This document shows, in pieces, positions 17,083 to 26,056 of a stretch of 64,000 nt of DNA. A model generated the notes under the pieces. That model searched no databases. It was given only the letters and a program-made list of their open reading frames with translations, and was not told the DNA's origin. The stretch covers positions 434,001-498,000 of the forward strand of contig NZ_JAMQOP010000001.1 of assembly GCF_031624495.1 (NCBI RefSeq). Direction: 5' to 3'. Source of the DNA: Halogeometricum sp. S1BR25-6. Its GTDB lineage: Archaea > Halobacteriota > Halobacteria > Halobacteriales > Haloferacaceae. The translations under genes and the position numbers were made by a program. Each line of letters starts with the position of its first letter. Positions within the stretch are counted from its first letter, which is position 1.

Positions 17083-17670
17083 ATGAGTTTGGACAACGTC
17101 GTCGAAGACATACGAGACGAAGCCCGCGCGCGTGCGGAGGAGATTCGCGAGGACGGAGAACAACGCGCTTCCGAGATCGTCGCGGAGGCCGAGTCCGACG
17201 CGCAGGACCTCCGCGAATCGCGCAGGAACGACGTCGAACGTCAGGTCAAACAGGAACGCGAGCAGGCGCTCTCCAGCGCGAAACTCGAGGCCAAGCAGAA
17301 GCGCCTCGAAGCGCGCCGGGACGTCCTCGAAGACGTCCGCGAGGAGGCCGAGTCGGAACTGGCCTCGCTCTCCGGTGACCGTCGCGAAGCGCTCACCCGC
17401 TCGCTGCTCGACGATGCGGCCGAGGAGTTCGACGCCGGCAACGACGTCGTCGTCCACGGTCGCGCCGCCGACAAGGCGCTTCTCGAAGACATCCTCGAAG
17501 ACGAGACGTACGACGGGTACAGCTACGGGGACAGTTACGACTGTCTCGGCGGCGTGGTCGTCGAGAGCACGCAGTCACGCGTCCGGGTGAACAACACGTT
17601 CGACTCCGTTCTTGAGAGCGTCTGGGAGGACAACCTCAAGGAAGTGAGCGCGCGACTGTTCGACCAATGA
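17083..17670 (+). CDS. atpE: A-type ATP synthase subunit E
   Basis: 195 residues. The N-terminal half is a charged coiled coil (VVEDIRDEARARAEEIREDG); the C-terminal half is the globular head-binding domain ending GGVVVESTQSRVRVNNTFDS. It pairs with subunit H in the peripheral stalk. It overlaps atpC by 4 bases (ATGA). Confidence 0.95.
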   Translation: MSLDNVVEDIRDEARARAEEIREDGEQRASEIVAEAESDAQDLRESRRNDVERQVKQEREQALSSAKLEAKQKRLEARRDVLEDVREEAESELASLSGDRREALTRSLLDDAAEEFDAGNDVVVHGRAADKALLEDILEDETYDGYSYGDSYDCLGGVVVESTQSRVRVNNTFDSVLESVWEDNLKEVSARLFDQ

Positions 17671-18713
17671 ACGCCTCCGGCGGTTCCAACCCCGAGTACG
17701 TGAACACGCGCGTCCGGTCGCGCCAGAGCCAACTGTTCAGCGACGAGGACTACCGCAAGCTGATCCGGATGGGGCCGGCCGAGATAGCCCGATTCATGGA
17801 GGAGTCGGCGTACGAGGCGGAGATAAACGCGCTCGGGTCGCGGTACTCGGGCGTCGACCTCATCGAGTTCGCGCTCAACCGGAACCTCGCGAAGCAGTTC
17901 AACGATATCCTCAAGTGGGCCGAAGGACGGCTGTACGACCTCATCGCCCGCTATCTTCGCAAGTTCGACGCGTGGAACGTGAAGACAATCATCCGCGGCA
18001 TCTACTCGGACGCCGGTCGCGACTCGGTCGACGTCGACCTCATCCGCGCCGGCGAGTTCGACGACCGCTTTCTCGACCGGTTGCTCGACGCGACCACCAT
18101 CGAAGAGGTCGTCGAGCGTCTCCACGGGACGATGTTCGACGTGGGTCTCGTGCAGGCCTACGAGGACTACGAGGAGACGGACGTGCTCGTTCCCCTCGAA
18201 AACGCCGTCGACCGCGCCTACTACGAGAACCTGCTCGAAGGGCTCGTGGTCGACGAGGCGACCGAGCAGTACCGCGAGTATCTCGAAGCGGAGATCGACT
18301 TCCGGAACGCCCGGAACGCGCTCCGCCTCGCGCGGAGCGGTGCGGACATCGACCCCGCCGACTACTACATCGAGGGCGGGTCGCTGTTCTCCGCCTCGGA
18401 ACTCGTGACGCTGTCGCAGAACACCGACGAACTCGTCTCGAAGATACGCGACTCACAGTACGGCGACGAACTCTCCACCGCGCTCGACGAACTCGAATCG
18501 GTGAACAGCCTCATTGGCTTCGAGCGTGCACTAGAGACTGCGTTGCTCGAGTACGCTGACAGCCTCGGTAACGTCTACCCGCTGTCGGTGAGTCCGGTCA
18601 TCTCGTACATCCTCTCGAAGGAGCAAGAGGTGGACAACATTCGGGCCATCGCCCGCGGCCGCGAGGCCGGGCTGTCGGAAGACGAGATAGAGGAGGAGCT
18701 GGTCATCCTATGA
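17667..18713 (+). CDS. atpC: A-type ATP synthase subunit C
   Basis: 348 residues with the V-ATPase d/AtpC pattern: three homologous helical modules (YVNTRVRSRQSQLFSDEDYR, WNVKTIIRGIYSDAGRDSVD, ISYILSKEQEVDNIRAIARG). It sits on the c ring and links it to the D/F central stalk. It overlaps both neighbours by 4 bases. Confidence 0.95.
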   Translation: MNASGGSNPEYVNTRVRSRQSQLFSDEDYRKLIRMGPAEIARFMEESAYEAEINALGSRYSGVDLIEFALNRNLAKQFNDILKWAEGRLYDLIARYLRKFDAWNVKTIIRGIYSDAGRDSVDVDLIRAGEFDDRFLDRLLDATTIEEVVERLHGTMFDVGLVQAYEDYEETDVLVPLENAVDRAYYENLLEGLVVDEATEQYREYLEAEIDFRNARNALRLARSGADIDPADYYIEGGSLFSASELVTLSQNTDELVSKIRDSQYGDELSTALDELESVNSLIGFERALETALLEYADSLGNVYPLSVSPVISYILSKEQEVDNIRAIARGREAGLSEDEIEEELVIL

Positions 18714-19039
18714 GTCAGGAGATAGCCGTCATCGGCAGTCCGGACTTCACGACCGGGTTCCGACTCGCGGGGGTTCGGAAGTTCGAGAACGTGCCCGACG
18801 AACAGAAGGACGAACAGCTCGACGAAGCCGTCAGCCGGACGTTGGAGGACGAGGACGTAGGCATCATCGTGATGCACAACGACGACCTCGACGACCTCTC
18901 CCGGCAGGTCCGCCAGTCCGTCGAGACCAGCATCGAACCGACGCTGGTCACCCTCGGCGGCGGCGCGGGCGCAGGCGGCCTCCGAGACCAGATCAAACGA
19001 GCCATCGGTATCGACCTGATGGAGGAGGACGAAGACTAA
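18710..19039 (+). CDS. atpF: A-type ATP synthase subunit F
   Basis: 109 residues beginning [20 protein letters not shown], the subunit F signature, followed by [20 protein letters not shown]. It binds subunit D in the rotor shaft. Ends one base before atpA. Confidence 0.95.
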   Translation: MSQEIAVIGSPDFTTGFRLAGVRKFENVPDEQKDEQLDEAVSRTLEDEDVGIIVMHNDDLDDLSRQVRQSVETSIEPTLVTLGGGAGAGGLRDQIKRAIGIDLMEEDED

Positions 19040-19040
19040 C

Positions 19041-20798
19041 ATGAGTCAGACACAACAGACCGTCCGTGAGGACGGCATTATCGCAAGCGTGAGTGGTCCC
19101 GTGGTGAGCGCCCGCGACCTCGACGCCCGGATGAACGACGTCGTCTACGTGGGCGACGAAGGCCTGATGGGCGAGGTCATCGAGATAGAGGGCGACATCA
19201 CGACGATTCAGGTGTACGAGGAGACCTCGGGCGTCAGTCCCGGCGAACCCGTCGAGAGCACGGGCGACCCGCTGACCGTCGACCTCGGTCCGGGCCTGCT
19301 CGACACCATCTACGACGGCGTCCAGCGCCCGCTGGACGTCCTCGAAGACAAGATGGGCAGCCCGTACCTCGACCGCGGCGTCGACGCGCCCGGCATCGAA
19401 CTCGACAAGGAGTGGGAGTTCGTGCCCGAGGCCGCCGAGGGCGACACGGTCGAACCCGGCGACGTGCTGGGGGTCGTCACCGAGACAGTCACCATCGACC
19501 TGAAGGTCATGGTCCCGCCGGACTACGAGGGCGGCGAAATCACCGATATCAAATCCGGCTCCTACACCGTCACCGAGCCGATTGCGACGCTCGACAACGG
19601 TGAGGAGATTACGATGCGACAGGAGTGGCCGGTCCGCGAGGCCCGACCCTCCGAGACGAAGAAGACGCCCCGGAAGCCGCTGGTGTCCGGACAGCGCATC
19701 CTCGACGGCCTGTTCCCCATCGCGAAGGGCGGGACGGCCGCGATTCCCGGTCCGTTCGGGTCGGGCAAGACCGTCACGCAGCACAGCCTCGCGAAGTTCG
19801 CCGACGCGGACATCATCGTCTACGTCGGCTGCGGCGAGCGCGGCAACGAGATGACGGAGGTCATCGACGACTTCCCCGAACTCGAAGACCCCTCGACGGG
19901 CAACCCGCTCATGGCCCGGACGTCGCTCATCGCGAACACGTCCAACATGCCGGTCGCCGCCCGCGAGTCCTGCGTGTACACGGGTATCACCATCGCGGAG
20001 TTCTACCGCGACATGGGGTACGACGTGGCGCTCATGGCCGACTCCACCTCCCGGTGGGCCGAGGCCATGCGCGAAATCTCCTCGCGGCTGGAGGAGATGC
20101 CCGGCGAGGAGGGCTACCCCGCCTACCTCTCCGCGCGCCTCTCGGAGTTCTACGAGCGCGCCGGCGCGTTCGAGAACATCAACGGCTCCGAGGGTTCCAT
20201 CTCCGCCATCGGCGCGGTGTCGCCGCCCGGCGGCGACTTCTCCGAGCCGGTGACGCAGAACACCCTGCGCATCGTCAAGACGTTCTGGGCGCTGGACGCG
20301 GACCTCGCCGAGCGGCGTCACTTCCCGGCCATCAACTGGAACGAGTCGTACTCGCTCTACAAGGAGCAGCTCGACCCGTGGTTCCAGGAGAACGTCGACC
20401 CCGACTGGCCCGAGGAGCGCCAGTGGGCGGTCGACGTGCTCGACGAGGAGGGCGAACTGCAGGAAATCGTTCAACTCGTCGGTAAGGACGCGCTGCCGGA
20501 GGACCAGCAGCTCACCCTCGAAGTGGCGAGATACCTCAAGGAGGCGTACCTCCAGCAGAACGCGTTCAACCCGAACGACATGTACTGTTCGCCGGAGAAG
20601 ACGTTCACCATGCTCACCACCATCCATTACTTCAACGACGAGGCGTTCCGGGCGCTCGAAGCCGGCGTCCCCGTCGAGGAAATCATCGACATCGACGCCG
20701 CGCCGCGGCTGAACCGGATGGCAGTCCAAGAGGACTGGAAGGAGTACATGGCCGACCTGCGAGACGACATCGAAACGCAACTGCGGGAGCTGTACTAA
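19041..20798 (+). CDS. atpA: A-type ATP synthase catalytic subunit A
   Basis: 585 residues. The Walker A motif GPFGSGKT is at residues 237-244, and the Walker B-like [20 protein letters not shown] follows. The A-type-specific non-homologous region precedes Walker A, and the catalytic [20 protein letters not shown] loop is present. It is the ATP-synthesising subunit. There is no intein at the P-loop. Tightly packed between atpF and atpB. Confidence 0.97.
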   Translation: MSQTQQTVREDGIIASVSGPVVSARDLDARMNDVVYVGDEGLMGEVIEIEGDITTIQVYEETSGVSPGEPVESTGDPLTVDLGPGLLDTIYDGVQRPLDVLEDKMGSPYLDRGVDAPGIELDKEWEFVPEAAEGDTVEPGDVLGVVTETVTIDLKVMVPPDYEGGEITDIKSGSYTVTEPIATLDNGEEITMRQEWPVREARPSETKKTPRKPLVSGQRILDGLFPIAKGGTAAIPGPFGSGKTVTQHSLAKFADADIIVYVGCGERGNEMTEVIDDFPELEDPSTGNPLMARTSLIANTSNMPVAARESCVYTGITIAEFYRDMGYDVALMADSTSRWAEAMREISSRLEEMPGEEGYPAYLSARLSEFYERAGAFENINGSEGSISAIGAVSPPGGDFSEPVTQNTLRIVKTFWALDADLAERRHFPAINWNESYSLYKEQLDPWFQENVDPDWPEERQWAVDVLDEEGELQEIVQLVGKDALPEDQQLTLEVARYLKEAYLQQNAFNPNDMYCSPEKTFTMLTTIHYFNDEAFRALEAGVPVEEIIDIDAAPRLNRMAVQEDWKEYMADLRDDIETQLRELY

Positions 20799-20799
20799 G

Positions 20800-22227
20800 A
20801 TGAAAGAGTATCAAACGATATCCGAGATCAGCGGTCCGCTGGTGTTCGCCGAGGTCGACGAGCCGATCGGATACGACGAAATCGTCGAGATCGAGACGCC
20901 GGAGGGCGAGACCAAGCGCGGTCAGGTGCTCGAATCCTCCGAGGGCGTCGTCGCCATCCAAGTGTTCGAAGGCACCACCGGCATCGACAAGAACGCGTCT
21001 GTCCGGTTCCTGGGCGAGACGCTGAAGATGCCCGTCACCGAGGACCTCCTCGGACGGGTCCTCGACGGTTCCGGACAACCCATCGACGGCGGTCCGGAGA
21101 TCGTTCCCGACGAGCGACACGACATCGTCGGCGCGGCCATCAACCCCTACTCCCGCGAGTACCCCGAGGAGTTCATCCAGACCGGCGTCTCCGCCGTCGA
21201 CGGGATGAACACCCTCGTCCGCGGGCAGAAGCTCCCCATCTTCTCGGGGTCGGGGCTGCCGCACAACGACCTCGCGCTCCAGATCGCCCGTCAGGCGACC
21301 GTCCCCGAAGAGGCGGCCGAAGAGGGCGAGGACGCCTCGGAGTTCGCCGTCATCTTCGGCGCGATGGGCATCACGGCCGAGGAGGCCAACGAGTTCATGG
21401 ACGACTTCGAGCGCACCGGCGCGCTGGAACGCTCGGTCGTCTTCATGAACCTCGCGGACGACCCCGCCGTCGAGCGGACGGTCACGCCGCGGATGGCGCT
21501 GACGACCGCCGAGTACCTCGCGTTCGAGAAGGGCTACCACGTGCTGGTCATCCTCACGGACATGACCAACTACTGCGAGGCGCTGCGCGAAATCGGCGCC
21601 GCCCGCGAGGAGGTCCCGGGCCGCCGTGGCTACCCCGGATACATGTACACCGACCTGGCGCAACTGTACGAACGCGCCGGTCGTATCAAGGGCCGCGAGG
21701 GGTCGGTCACGCAGATTCCCATCCTCACGATGCCGGGGGACGACGACACCCACCCCATCCCGGACCTGACCGGCTACATCACCGAGGGACAGATCATGAT
21801 GGACCGCGACCTCAACAGTCAGGGCGTCCAGCCCCCGGTCAACGTGCTGCCGTCGCTCTCCCGACTCATGGACGACGGTATCGGCGAGGGCCTGACCCGC
21901 GCCGACCACGCCGACGTCTCCGACCAGATGTACGCGGCGTACGCGGAGGGTGAGGACCTGCGCGACCTCGTGAACATCGTCGGCCGCGAGGCGCTCTCGG
22001 AACGCGACAACAAGTACCTCGACTTCGCCGACCGCTTCGAGGACGAGTTCGTCGACCAGGGTTACGACACCAACCGCTCCATCGATGAGACCGTCGAAAT
22101 CGGCTGGGACCTCCTCTCGGAGTTCCCGAAACAGGAACTCAACCGCATCGACGAGGAGTTCATCGAGGAGCACTACCGAGAAGACGGGGCGGACGAAGAG
22201 ACCGAAGAAGAAGTCACCGCCGACTGA
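20800..22227 (+). CDS. atpB: A-type ATP synthase subunit B (non-catalytic)
   Basis: 475 residues. The nucleotide fold is present, but the P-loop position reads [20 protein letters not shown], the degenerate form typical of regulatory B subunits. MSRLMDD-type and [20 protein letters not shown] motifs confirm the family. It alternates with A in the hexamer. In haloarchaea atpD usually follows closely; here a 4.9-kb phototrophy cassette intervenes. Confidence 0.97.
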   Translation: MKEYQTISEISGPLVFAEVDEPIGYDEIVEIETPEGETKRGQVLESSEGVVAIQVFEGTTGIDKNASVRFLGETLKMPVTEDLLGRVLDGSGQPIDGGPEIVPDERHDIVGAAINPYSREYPEEFIQTGVSAVDGMNTLVRGQKLPIFSGSGLPHNDLALQIARQATVPEEAAEEGEDASEFAVIFGAMGITAEEANEFMDDFERTGALERSVVFMNLADDPAVERTVTPRMALTTAEYLAFEKGYHVLVILTDMTNYCEALREIGAAREEVPGRRGYPGYMYTDLAQLYERAGRIKGREGSVTQIPILTMPGDDDTHPIPDLTGYITEGQIMMDRDLNSQGVQPPVNVLPSLSRLMDDGIGEGLTRADHADVSDQMYAAYAEGEDLRDLVNIVGREALSERDNKYLDFADRFEDEFVDQGYDTNRSIDETVEIGWDLLSEFPKQELNRIDEEFIEEHYREDGADEETEEEVTAD

Positions 22228-22246
22228 GACGAACTCCGTCGTGCGG

Positions 22247-22252
22247 TTTTTT
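22247..22252 (+). terminator. Oligo-T terminator after atpB
   Basis: A T6 run inside GTGCGGTTTTTTCC lies 20 bases after the atpB stop. It suggests that most transcription of K-E-C-F-A-B ends here and that bat has its own promoter in the remaining 75 bases (a TATA-like CGATAACC occurs near 22297). Confidence 0.5.
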
Positions 22253-22328
22253 CCGTTGTTTCCGCCGTCCGACCACGAGCGCCGTCTCCGCGCACAACCG
22301 ATAACCGTTCTGCGGCCCTGCAGAGGGT

Positions 22329-24314
22329 ATGCCGGACGAACGTCGCCCGCGACTTCTCGTCGCCGTACACGACGACGACCTGTTCGACCGAGTCGAGCGA
22401 TGCCTCCGGTCGACCTTCGACGGCGACTGCGGCATCGTCCGACGGCACGGGGACGTCGAGGCGGTCGACTTCGACTCGTTCGACTGCGTGGTCGTCGCCG
22501 ACGACCTGCCCGACACCGACCCCGAGGCCGTCACCGCCGCCGCCGGCGACGTTCCGGTCGTCGCACTTCTCAGCCCCGAGGGCGACCACTCGGCCGAGTC
22601 CGTCCTCGCGGCGGGCGCCGCAGACGTCGTCCCCGTCACCGACACGAACCTGTTCGACCGCCTCGGCCGTCGGACCGCGAGCGTCCTCGCGTGGCGAAGC
22701 GACTACGCCACGGCGGAGCGACGAGTGACCGAGGACCTCAAGGAACGGGCGATGGACGAGGCGCCCGTCGGTATCACCATCGCGGACGCTTCGCTCCCCG
22801 ACGACCCTCTCGTCTACGTCAACGACGCGTTCGAGTCGCTGACCGGGTACGACGAGTCGGAGGCGCTGGGACGCAACTGTCGGTACCTGCAGGGTCCCGG
22901 AACGGACCCCGAACCGGTCGCCGAACTCCGCCGCGCGGTCCGCGCCGAGGGGAGCGCGTCGGTCGAACTGCTGAACTACCGGCGCGACGGCGAGACGTTC
23001 TGGAACCGCGTCGACATCGCGCCCATTCACGGCCCCGAGGGTGACCTGAGCCACTACGTGGGGTTTCAGACCGACGTTACCGACCGGGTCCGGGCCGAAC
23101 GGGCGGCCGAACACTACGCTTCGGTCGCCGACAGGGAACGCACGCGTCTCCGGGGACTCGTCGACCAGGTCGAAAACCTCCTCGTCGACGTGACGGAGGT
23201 TCTCGTGCGCGCGGAAACGCGCGCGGAACTCGAACGCGAGGTGTGCGAACGGGTCGCGGACTCGCCCTCGTACGCCTGCGCGTGGGTCGGGGACTGCGAC
23301 CTCTCGCCGGACGCCATAGTGCCGAAAGAGTGGGCGGGAGAGGCCACCACCGCGGTCGTCGGACTCCGGATCGACCGGCGGGCGGTCGACGACCCCGTCG
23401 CCCGCGCGGTTGCGACCCGGTCCGTCCAGACGATGTCGGACCCCGACGGCCGGTTTCACCCCGGCGTCGTCCTTCCGTTCGGGAGCGTCGTCGCCGTACC
23501 CTTGGTGCATTCCGAGACGCTGTACGGCGTGCTCACGGTGTACCGCGAGGGCGACGCTCCCGGCGAACCCGAACGGGTGGCGTTGGAAGCACTCGGAAGC
23601 GCCGTCGCCGCCGCCATCGACGCGTTCGAGAGTCGCCGGACGCTCGTCACCGACAGTCGCCTCGAACTCCGGATTCGAATCTCGGACGCGAACACCCCGC
23701 TGGCTCGTCTCGCACTGGCGAACGAGTGTTCGCTGCGGTACCGGGGCTCCGTCGCCCGCGACGACGGGACGGTGCTGCTCTTCGTCTCGTCGACGCCGGC
23801 CGACGCCGAACTCGTCGCCGTCGACGTTCCCGGCGTTCAGCGGGTTGTTCGCCTCAAACGCGGCGGCGGCGACACCCTCGACGAGATTCACCTCGGCTCG
23901 GGGTCGCTGCTGTCGCTGGCCGCCGAACGCGGCGCCCGCCTGACCGACCTCTCGGTCACCGAGGACGGAACGGTCGAACTCCTCGTGACCGTCACCGACC
24001 GGTCGGCGGGGCGGACGCTCCTCGACGAACTGTCGGCCGTCGCCACCGGCGTCAGACTGGACGCGATTCGGGAACGCGCGGGGCCGGCGTCGACGCCGCG
24101 GGAGTTCGTCTCGACCGTCGAGAACGAACTGACGGACCGACAGCGGACGGCCCTCCAACTGGCTCACCTCGGCGGGTTCTTCGAGTGGCCGCACGGCGTC
24201 TCGGGCGACGAACTTGCGGCGGCAATGGACATCTCCCGGTCGACGTTCCACCAGCACCTCCGAGCGGCCGAGCGGAAACTCGTCGCCGCATTTTACCGGG
24301 AAATGCCCAACTAG
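22329..24314 (+). CDS. bat: Bat-type bacterio-opsin activator with LOV, GAF and HTH_10 domains
   Basis: 661 residues. Residues 8-120: receiver-like domain without a clear phospho-acceptor pocket. Residues about 139-253: LOV domain with GRNCRYLQG (adduct Cys184), LLNYRRDG (Asn216), FWN (Asn226) and GFQTDVT (Gln247). These offsets (+32, +42, +63 from the Cys) equal those of oat phototropin LOV2 (C450, N482, N492, Q513, from memory). Residues about 275-430: coiled coil and GAF. Residues about 435-585: Bat domain. Residues about 595-650: HTH_10 (LTDRQRTALQLAHLGGFFEW; ISRSTFHQHLRAAERKL). It probably activates bop in response to light or redox state. Its stop codon overlaps the palindrome upstream of bop. 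Confidence 0.92.
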   Translation: MPDERRPRLLVAVHDDDLFDRVERCLRSTFDGDCGIVRRHGDVEAVDFDSFDCVVVADDLPDTDPEAVTAAAGDVPVVALLSPEGDHSAESVLAAGAADVVPVTDTNLFDRLGRRTASVLAWRSDYATAERRVTEDLKERAMDEAPVGITIADASLPDDPLVYVNDAFESLTGYDESEALGRNCRYLQGPGTDPEPVAELRRAVRAEGSASVELLNYRRDGETFWNRVDIAPIHGPEGDLSHYVGFQTDVTDRVRAERAAEHYASVADRERTRLRGLVDQVENLLVDVTEVLVRAETRAELEREVCERVADSPSYACAWVGDCDLSPDAIVPKEWAGEATTAVVGLRIDRRAVDDPVARAVATRSVQTMSDPDGRFHPGVVLPFGSVVAVPLVHSETLYGVLTVYREGDAPGEPERVALEALGSAVAAAIDAFESRRTLVTDSRLELRIRISDANTPLARLALANECSLRYRGSVARDDGTVLLFVSSTPADAELVAVDVPGVQRVVRLKRGGGDTLDEIHLGSGSLLSLAAERGARLTDLSVTEDGTVELLVTVTDRSAGRTLLDELSAVATGVRLDAIRERAGPASTPREFVSTVENELTDRQRTALQLAHLGGFFEWPHGVSGDELAAAMDISRSTFHQHLRAAERKLVAAFYREMPN

Positions 24315-24319
24315 TTGGG
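24306..24319. promoter_or_regulatory. Bat upstream activating sequence (palindrome CCCAACTAGTTGGG)
   Basis: A perfect 14-bp palindrome covers the last two sense codons and the stop of bat and ends 42 bases before the bop ATG. As I recall it, the consensus for the Bat UAS in Halobacterium is ACCcnactagTTnGG; this site matches all positions except the first A. No strong TATA box follows, as expected for an activator-dependent promoter. Confidence 0.75.
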
Positions 24320-24361
24320 TACACCCGACTTGTCCGCAGACGCCCCAGTAACGGATGTAGT

Positions 24362-25096
24362 ATGGCAACACCAGGCAGCGAAGCGATATGGCTGTGGATA
24401 GGCACGGCGGGGATGTTCGCGGGGACGATGTACTTCGTCGCCCGCGGGTGGGGCGTCACCGACCCGAAACAACAGTTGTTCTACGTCCTGAGCATCTTCG
24501 TGACCACCATCGCGTCCGTCTCGTACCTGATGATGGCCACGGGGTTCGGCCTGACGCAGGTCGAGGTGGGCGGCGTGATGTTGGATATCTACTGGGCGCG
24601 GTACGCCGACTGGATATTCACGACGCCGTTGCTGTTGCTCGACCTCGCGCTGTTGGCGGGGGCGAACCGTAACACGATGTACACGCTCGTGGGCCTCGAC
24701 GTGCTCATGATCGCGACCGGAGCCATCGCGGCGTTCGCCGCGTCGGCACCCGTCCGCATCGCGTGGTGGGGGGTCAGCACCGTTCTGCTGCTGTTCCTCC
24801 TGTACTTCCTCGTTCAGGCGCTGAACGAGGCGGCCGACCGGCAGACCGAGTCGGTCCGCAGTCTGACCACCAGGTTGCGCAACATGCTCATCGTGCTGTG
24901 GTTGGCCTACCCGGTCGTCTGGATACTGGGGACCGAGGGGACCATCGGCCTCCTCCCCCTGTACTACGAGACGGCCGCGTTCATGGTGCTGGACCTCGTG
25001 GCGAAGGTCGGGTTCGGCTTCATCCTCCTGCGAAGCCACAGCGTGCTCGACCAAGTCGGACAGCGGAATCCCGCCGCGACCCCTGCGGACGACTGA
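24362..25096 (+). CDS. bop: Bacteriorhodopsin-type light-driven proton pump
   Basis: 244 residues, seven TM helices. Helix C reads YWARYADWIFTTPLLLLDLA: R80, D83 (proton acceptor, BR D85), T87 (BR T89), D94 (proton donor, BR D96). Helix G has the retinal lysine K215 in DLVAKVGFG and the counterion D211. The release pair E192 and E203 is present with one extra residue in the F-G loop relative to Halobacterium BR. L91, M116 and G120 match the BR pocket, suggesting green absorption. The full D-T-D set argues for outward H+ pumping, not a sensory or chloride rhodopsin. There is no transducer gene nearby. Confidence 0.96.
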   Translation: MATPGSEAIWLWIGTAGMFAGTMYFVARGWGVTDPKQQLFYVLSIFVTTIASVSYLMMATGFGLTQVEVGGVMLDIYWARYADWIFTTPLLLLDLALLAGANRNTMYTLVGLDVLMIATGAIAAFAASAPVRIAWWGVSTVLLLFLLYFLVQALNEAADRQTESVRSLTTRLRNMLIVLWLAYPVVWILGTEGTIGLLPLYYETAAFMVLDLVAKVGFGFILLRSHSVLDQVGQRNPAATPADD

Positions 25097-25201
25097 GTCG
25101 TCCGCACGGGCGGGCTTTCGGGACTGAGAGACGACCGCAAGCGACTGTAACTCCGACCACCCGATGACAACACTTCACCGCGCCCACCGCCGGAGGCACC
25201 C

Positions 25202-26056
25202 GTGACGGCGAGACTCACGTACCTCGGCTTCCACGCCGTGTTCGTTCTCCCACCGCTCGCGGTCCTCGGACTCGTCGTCTACCGCCGCCGCGACCGAATC
25301 GCCGCCCGCGACTGGCGGGTCCGAGCGGTCGGCGCGGCCGTCCTCGCCGCCATCGCCCTCGTCTACACGACGCCGTGGGACAACTACCTCATCGCCCGCG
25401 GCGTCTGGTGGTACGGCGAGGGGACCGTCGCGGCGACGCTGTGGCGCGCGCCCGTCGAGGAGTACCTGTTCTTCGTCCTCCAACCCGTCGTCGTCGCCCT
25501 CTGGCTGTACGCCCTCCCGGCACCCGCTGGTTCCGTGGCGACGGACGGGAGAGCGGCGACGAACGGAGAAACCGTGACGGACGGGGGAGCGACGACTGCG
25601 GACGAGTCGGCGCGGGGCGGGACGCCGGCGACGACCCGGAGGTCGGCGACGACGGTCGGCGTGACGGTCCGCGACCGACTCCTCGGCGTCGCCGCCGGTC
25701 TCGCCGTCGGCGTCGTCGGCGTCGCCTGCCTCCTCGCCGGCGACGGGACGTACTACCTCGGCGCCATCCTCGCGTGGGCGGCCCCCGTGTTCGCCCTCCA
25801 GTGGGGGTTCGGGTGGCCGTATCTGTGGCGGGTCCGGCGGACGCTCGCGGCGGCCGTCGGAGTCCCGACGCTGTACTTCTGGGTCGCCGACGCGGCGGCG
25901 CTCGGACTCGGCGTTTGGCACATCTCGCCGGCGCACACCGTCGGTCTCGCCGTCGCCGGCCTTCCCCTCGAAGAGGCGACGTTCTTCCTCGTGACGAACC
26001 TGTTCGTCGTGCAGGGGCTGCTCCTGTTCCTGTGGGTGGTGGCGCGGTGGCGGTGA
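25202..26056 (+). CDS. crtY: Lycopene beta-cyclase (CarR/CrtY membrane type)
   Basis: 284 residues, GTG start with GGAGG five bases upstream. Two homologous membrane halves are present. The first has TTPWDNYLIARGVWWYG (about 56-72) and APVEEYLFFVLQP (about 83-95); the second has AGLPLEEATFFLVTN near residue 252. The PWDNY and PxEE motifs are the signature of archaeal, actinobacterial and fungal heterodimer-derived lycopene cyclases. An Ala/Thr/Asp/Gly-rich linker (about 108-155) joins the halves. The product converts lycopene to beta-carotene, the retinal precursor. Its end overlaps blh (GTGA). Confidence 0.9.
   Translation: MTARLTYLGFHAVFVLPPLAVLGLVVYRRRDRIAARDWRVRAVGAAVLAAIALVYTTPWDNYLIARGVWWYGEGTVAATLWRAPVEEYLFFVLQPVVVALWLYALPAPAGSVATDGRAATNGETVTDGGATTADESARGGTPATTRRSATTVGVTVRDRLLGVAAGLAVGVVGVACLLAGDGTYYLGAILAWAAPVFALQWGFGWPYLWRVRRTLAAAVGVPTLYFWVADAAALGLGVWHISPAHTVGLAVAGLPLEEATFFLVTNLFVVQGLLLFLWVVARWR

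Noticed and set aside
22329-25096. Sensory rhodopsin with transducer
   Set aside because: The opsin keeps the proton donor Asp94 and both release glutamates, and no methyl-accepting transducer gene is adjacent.
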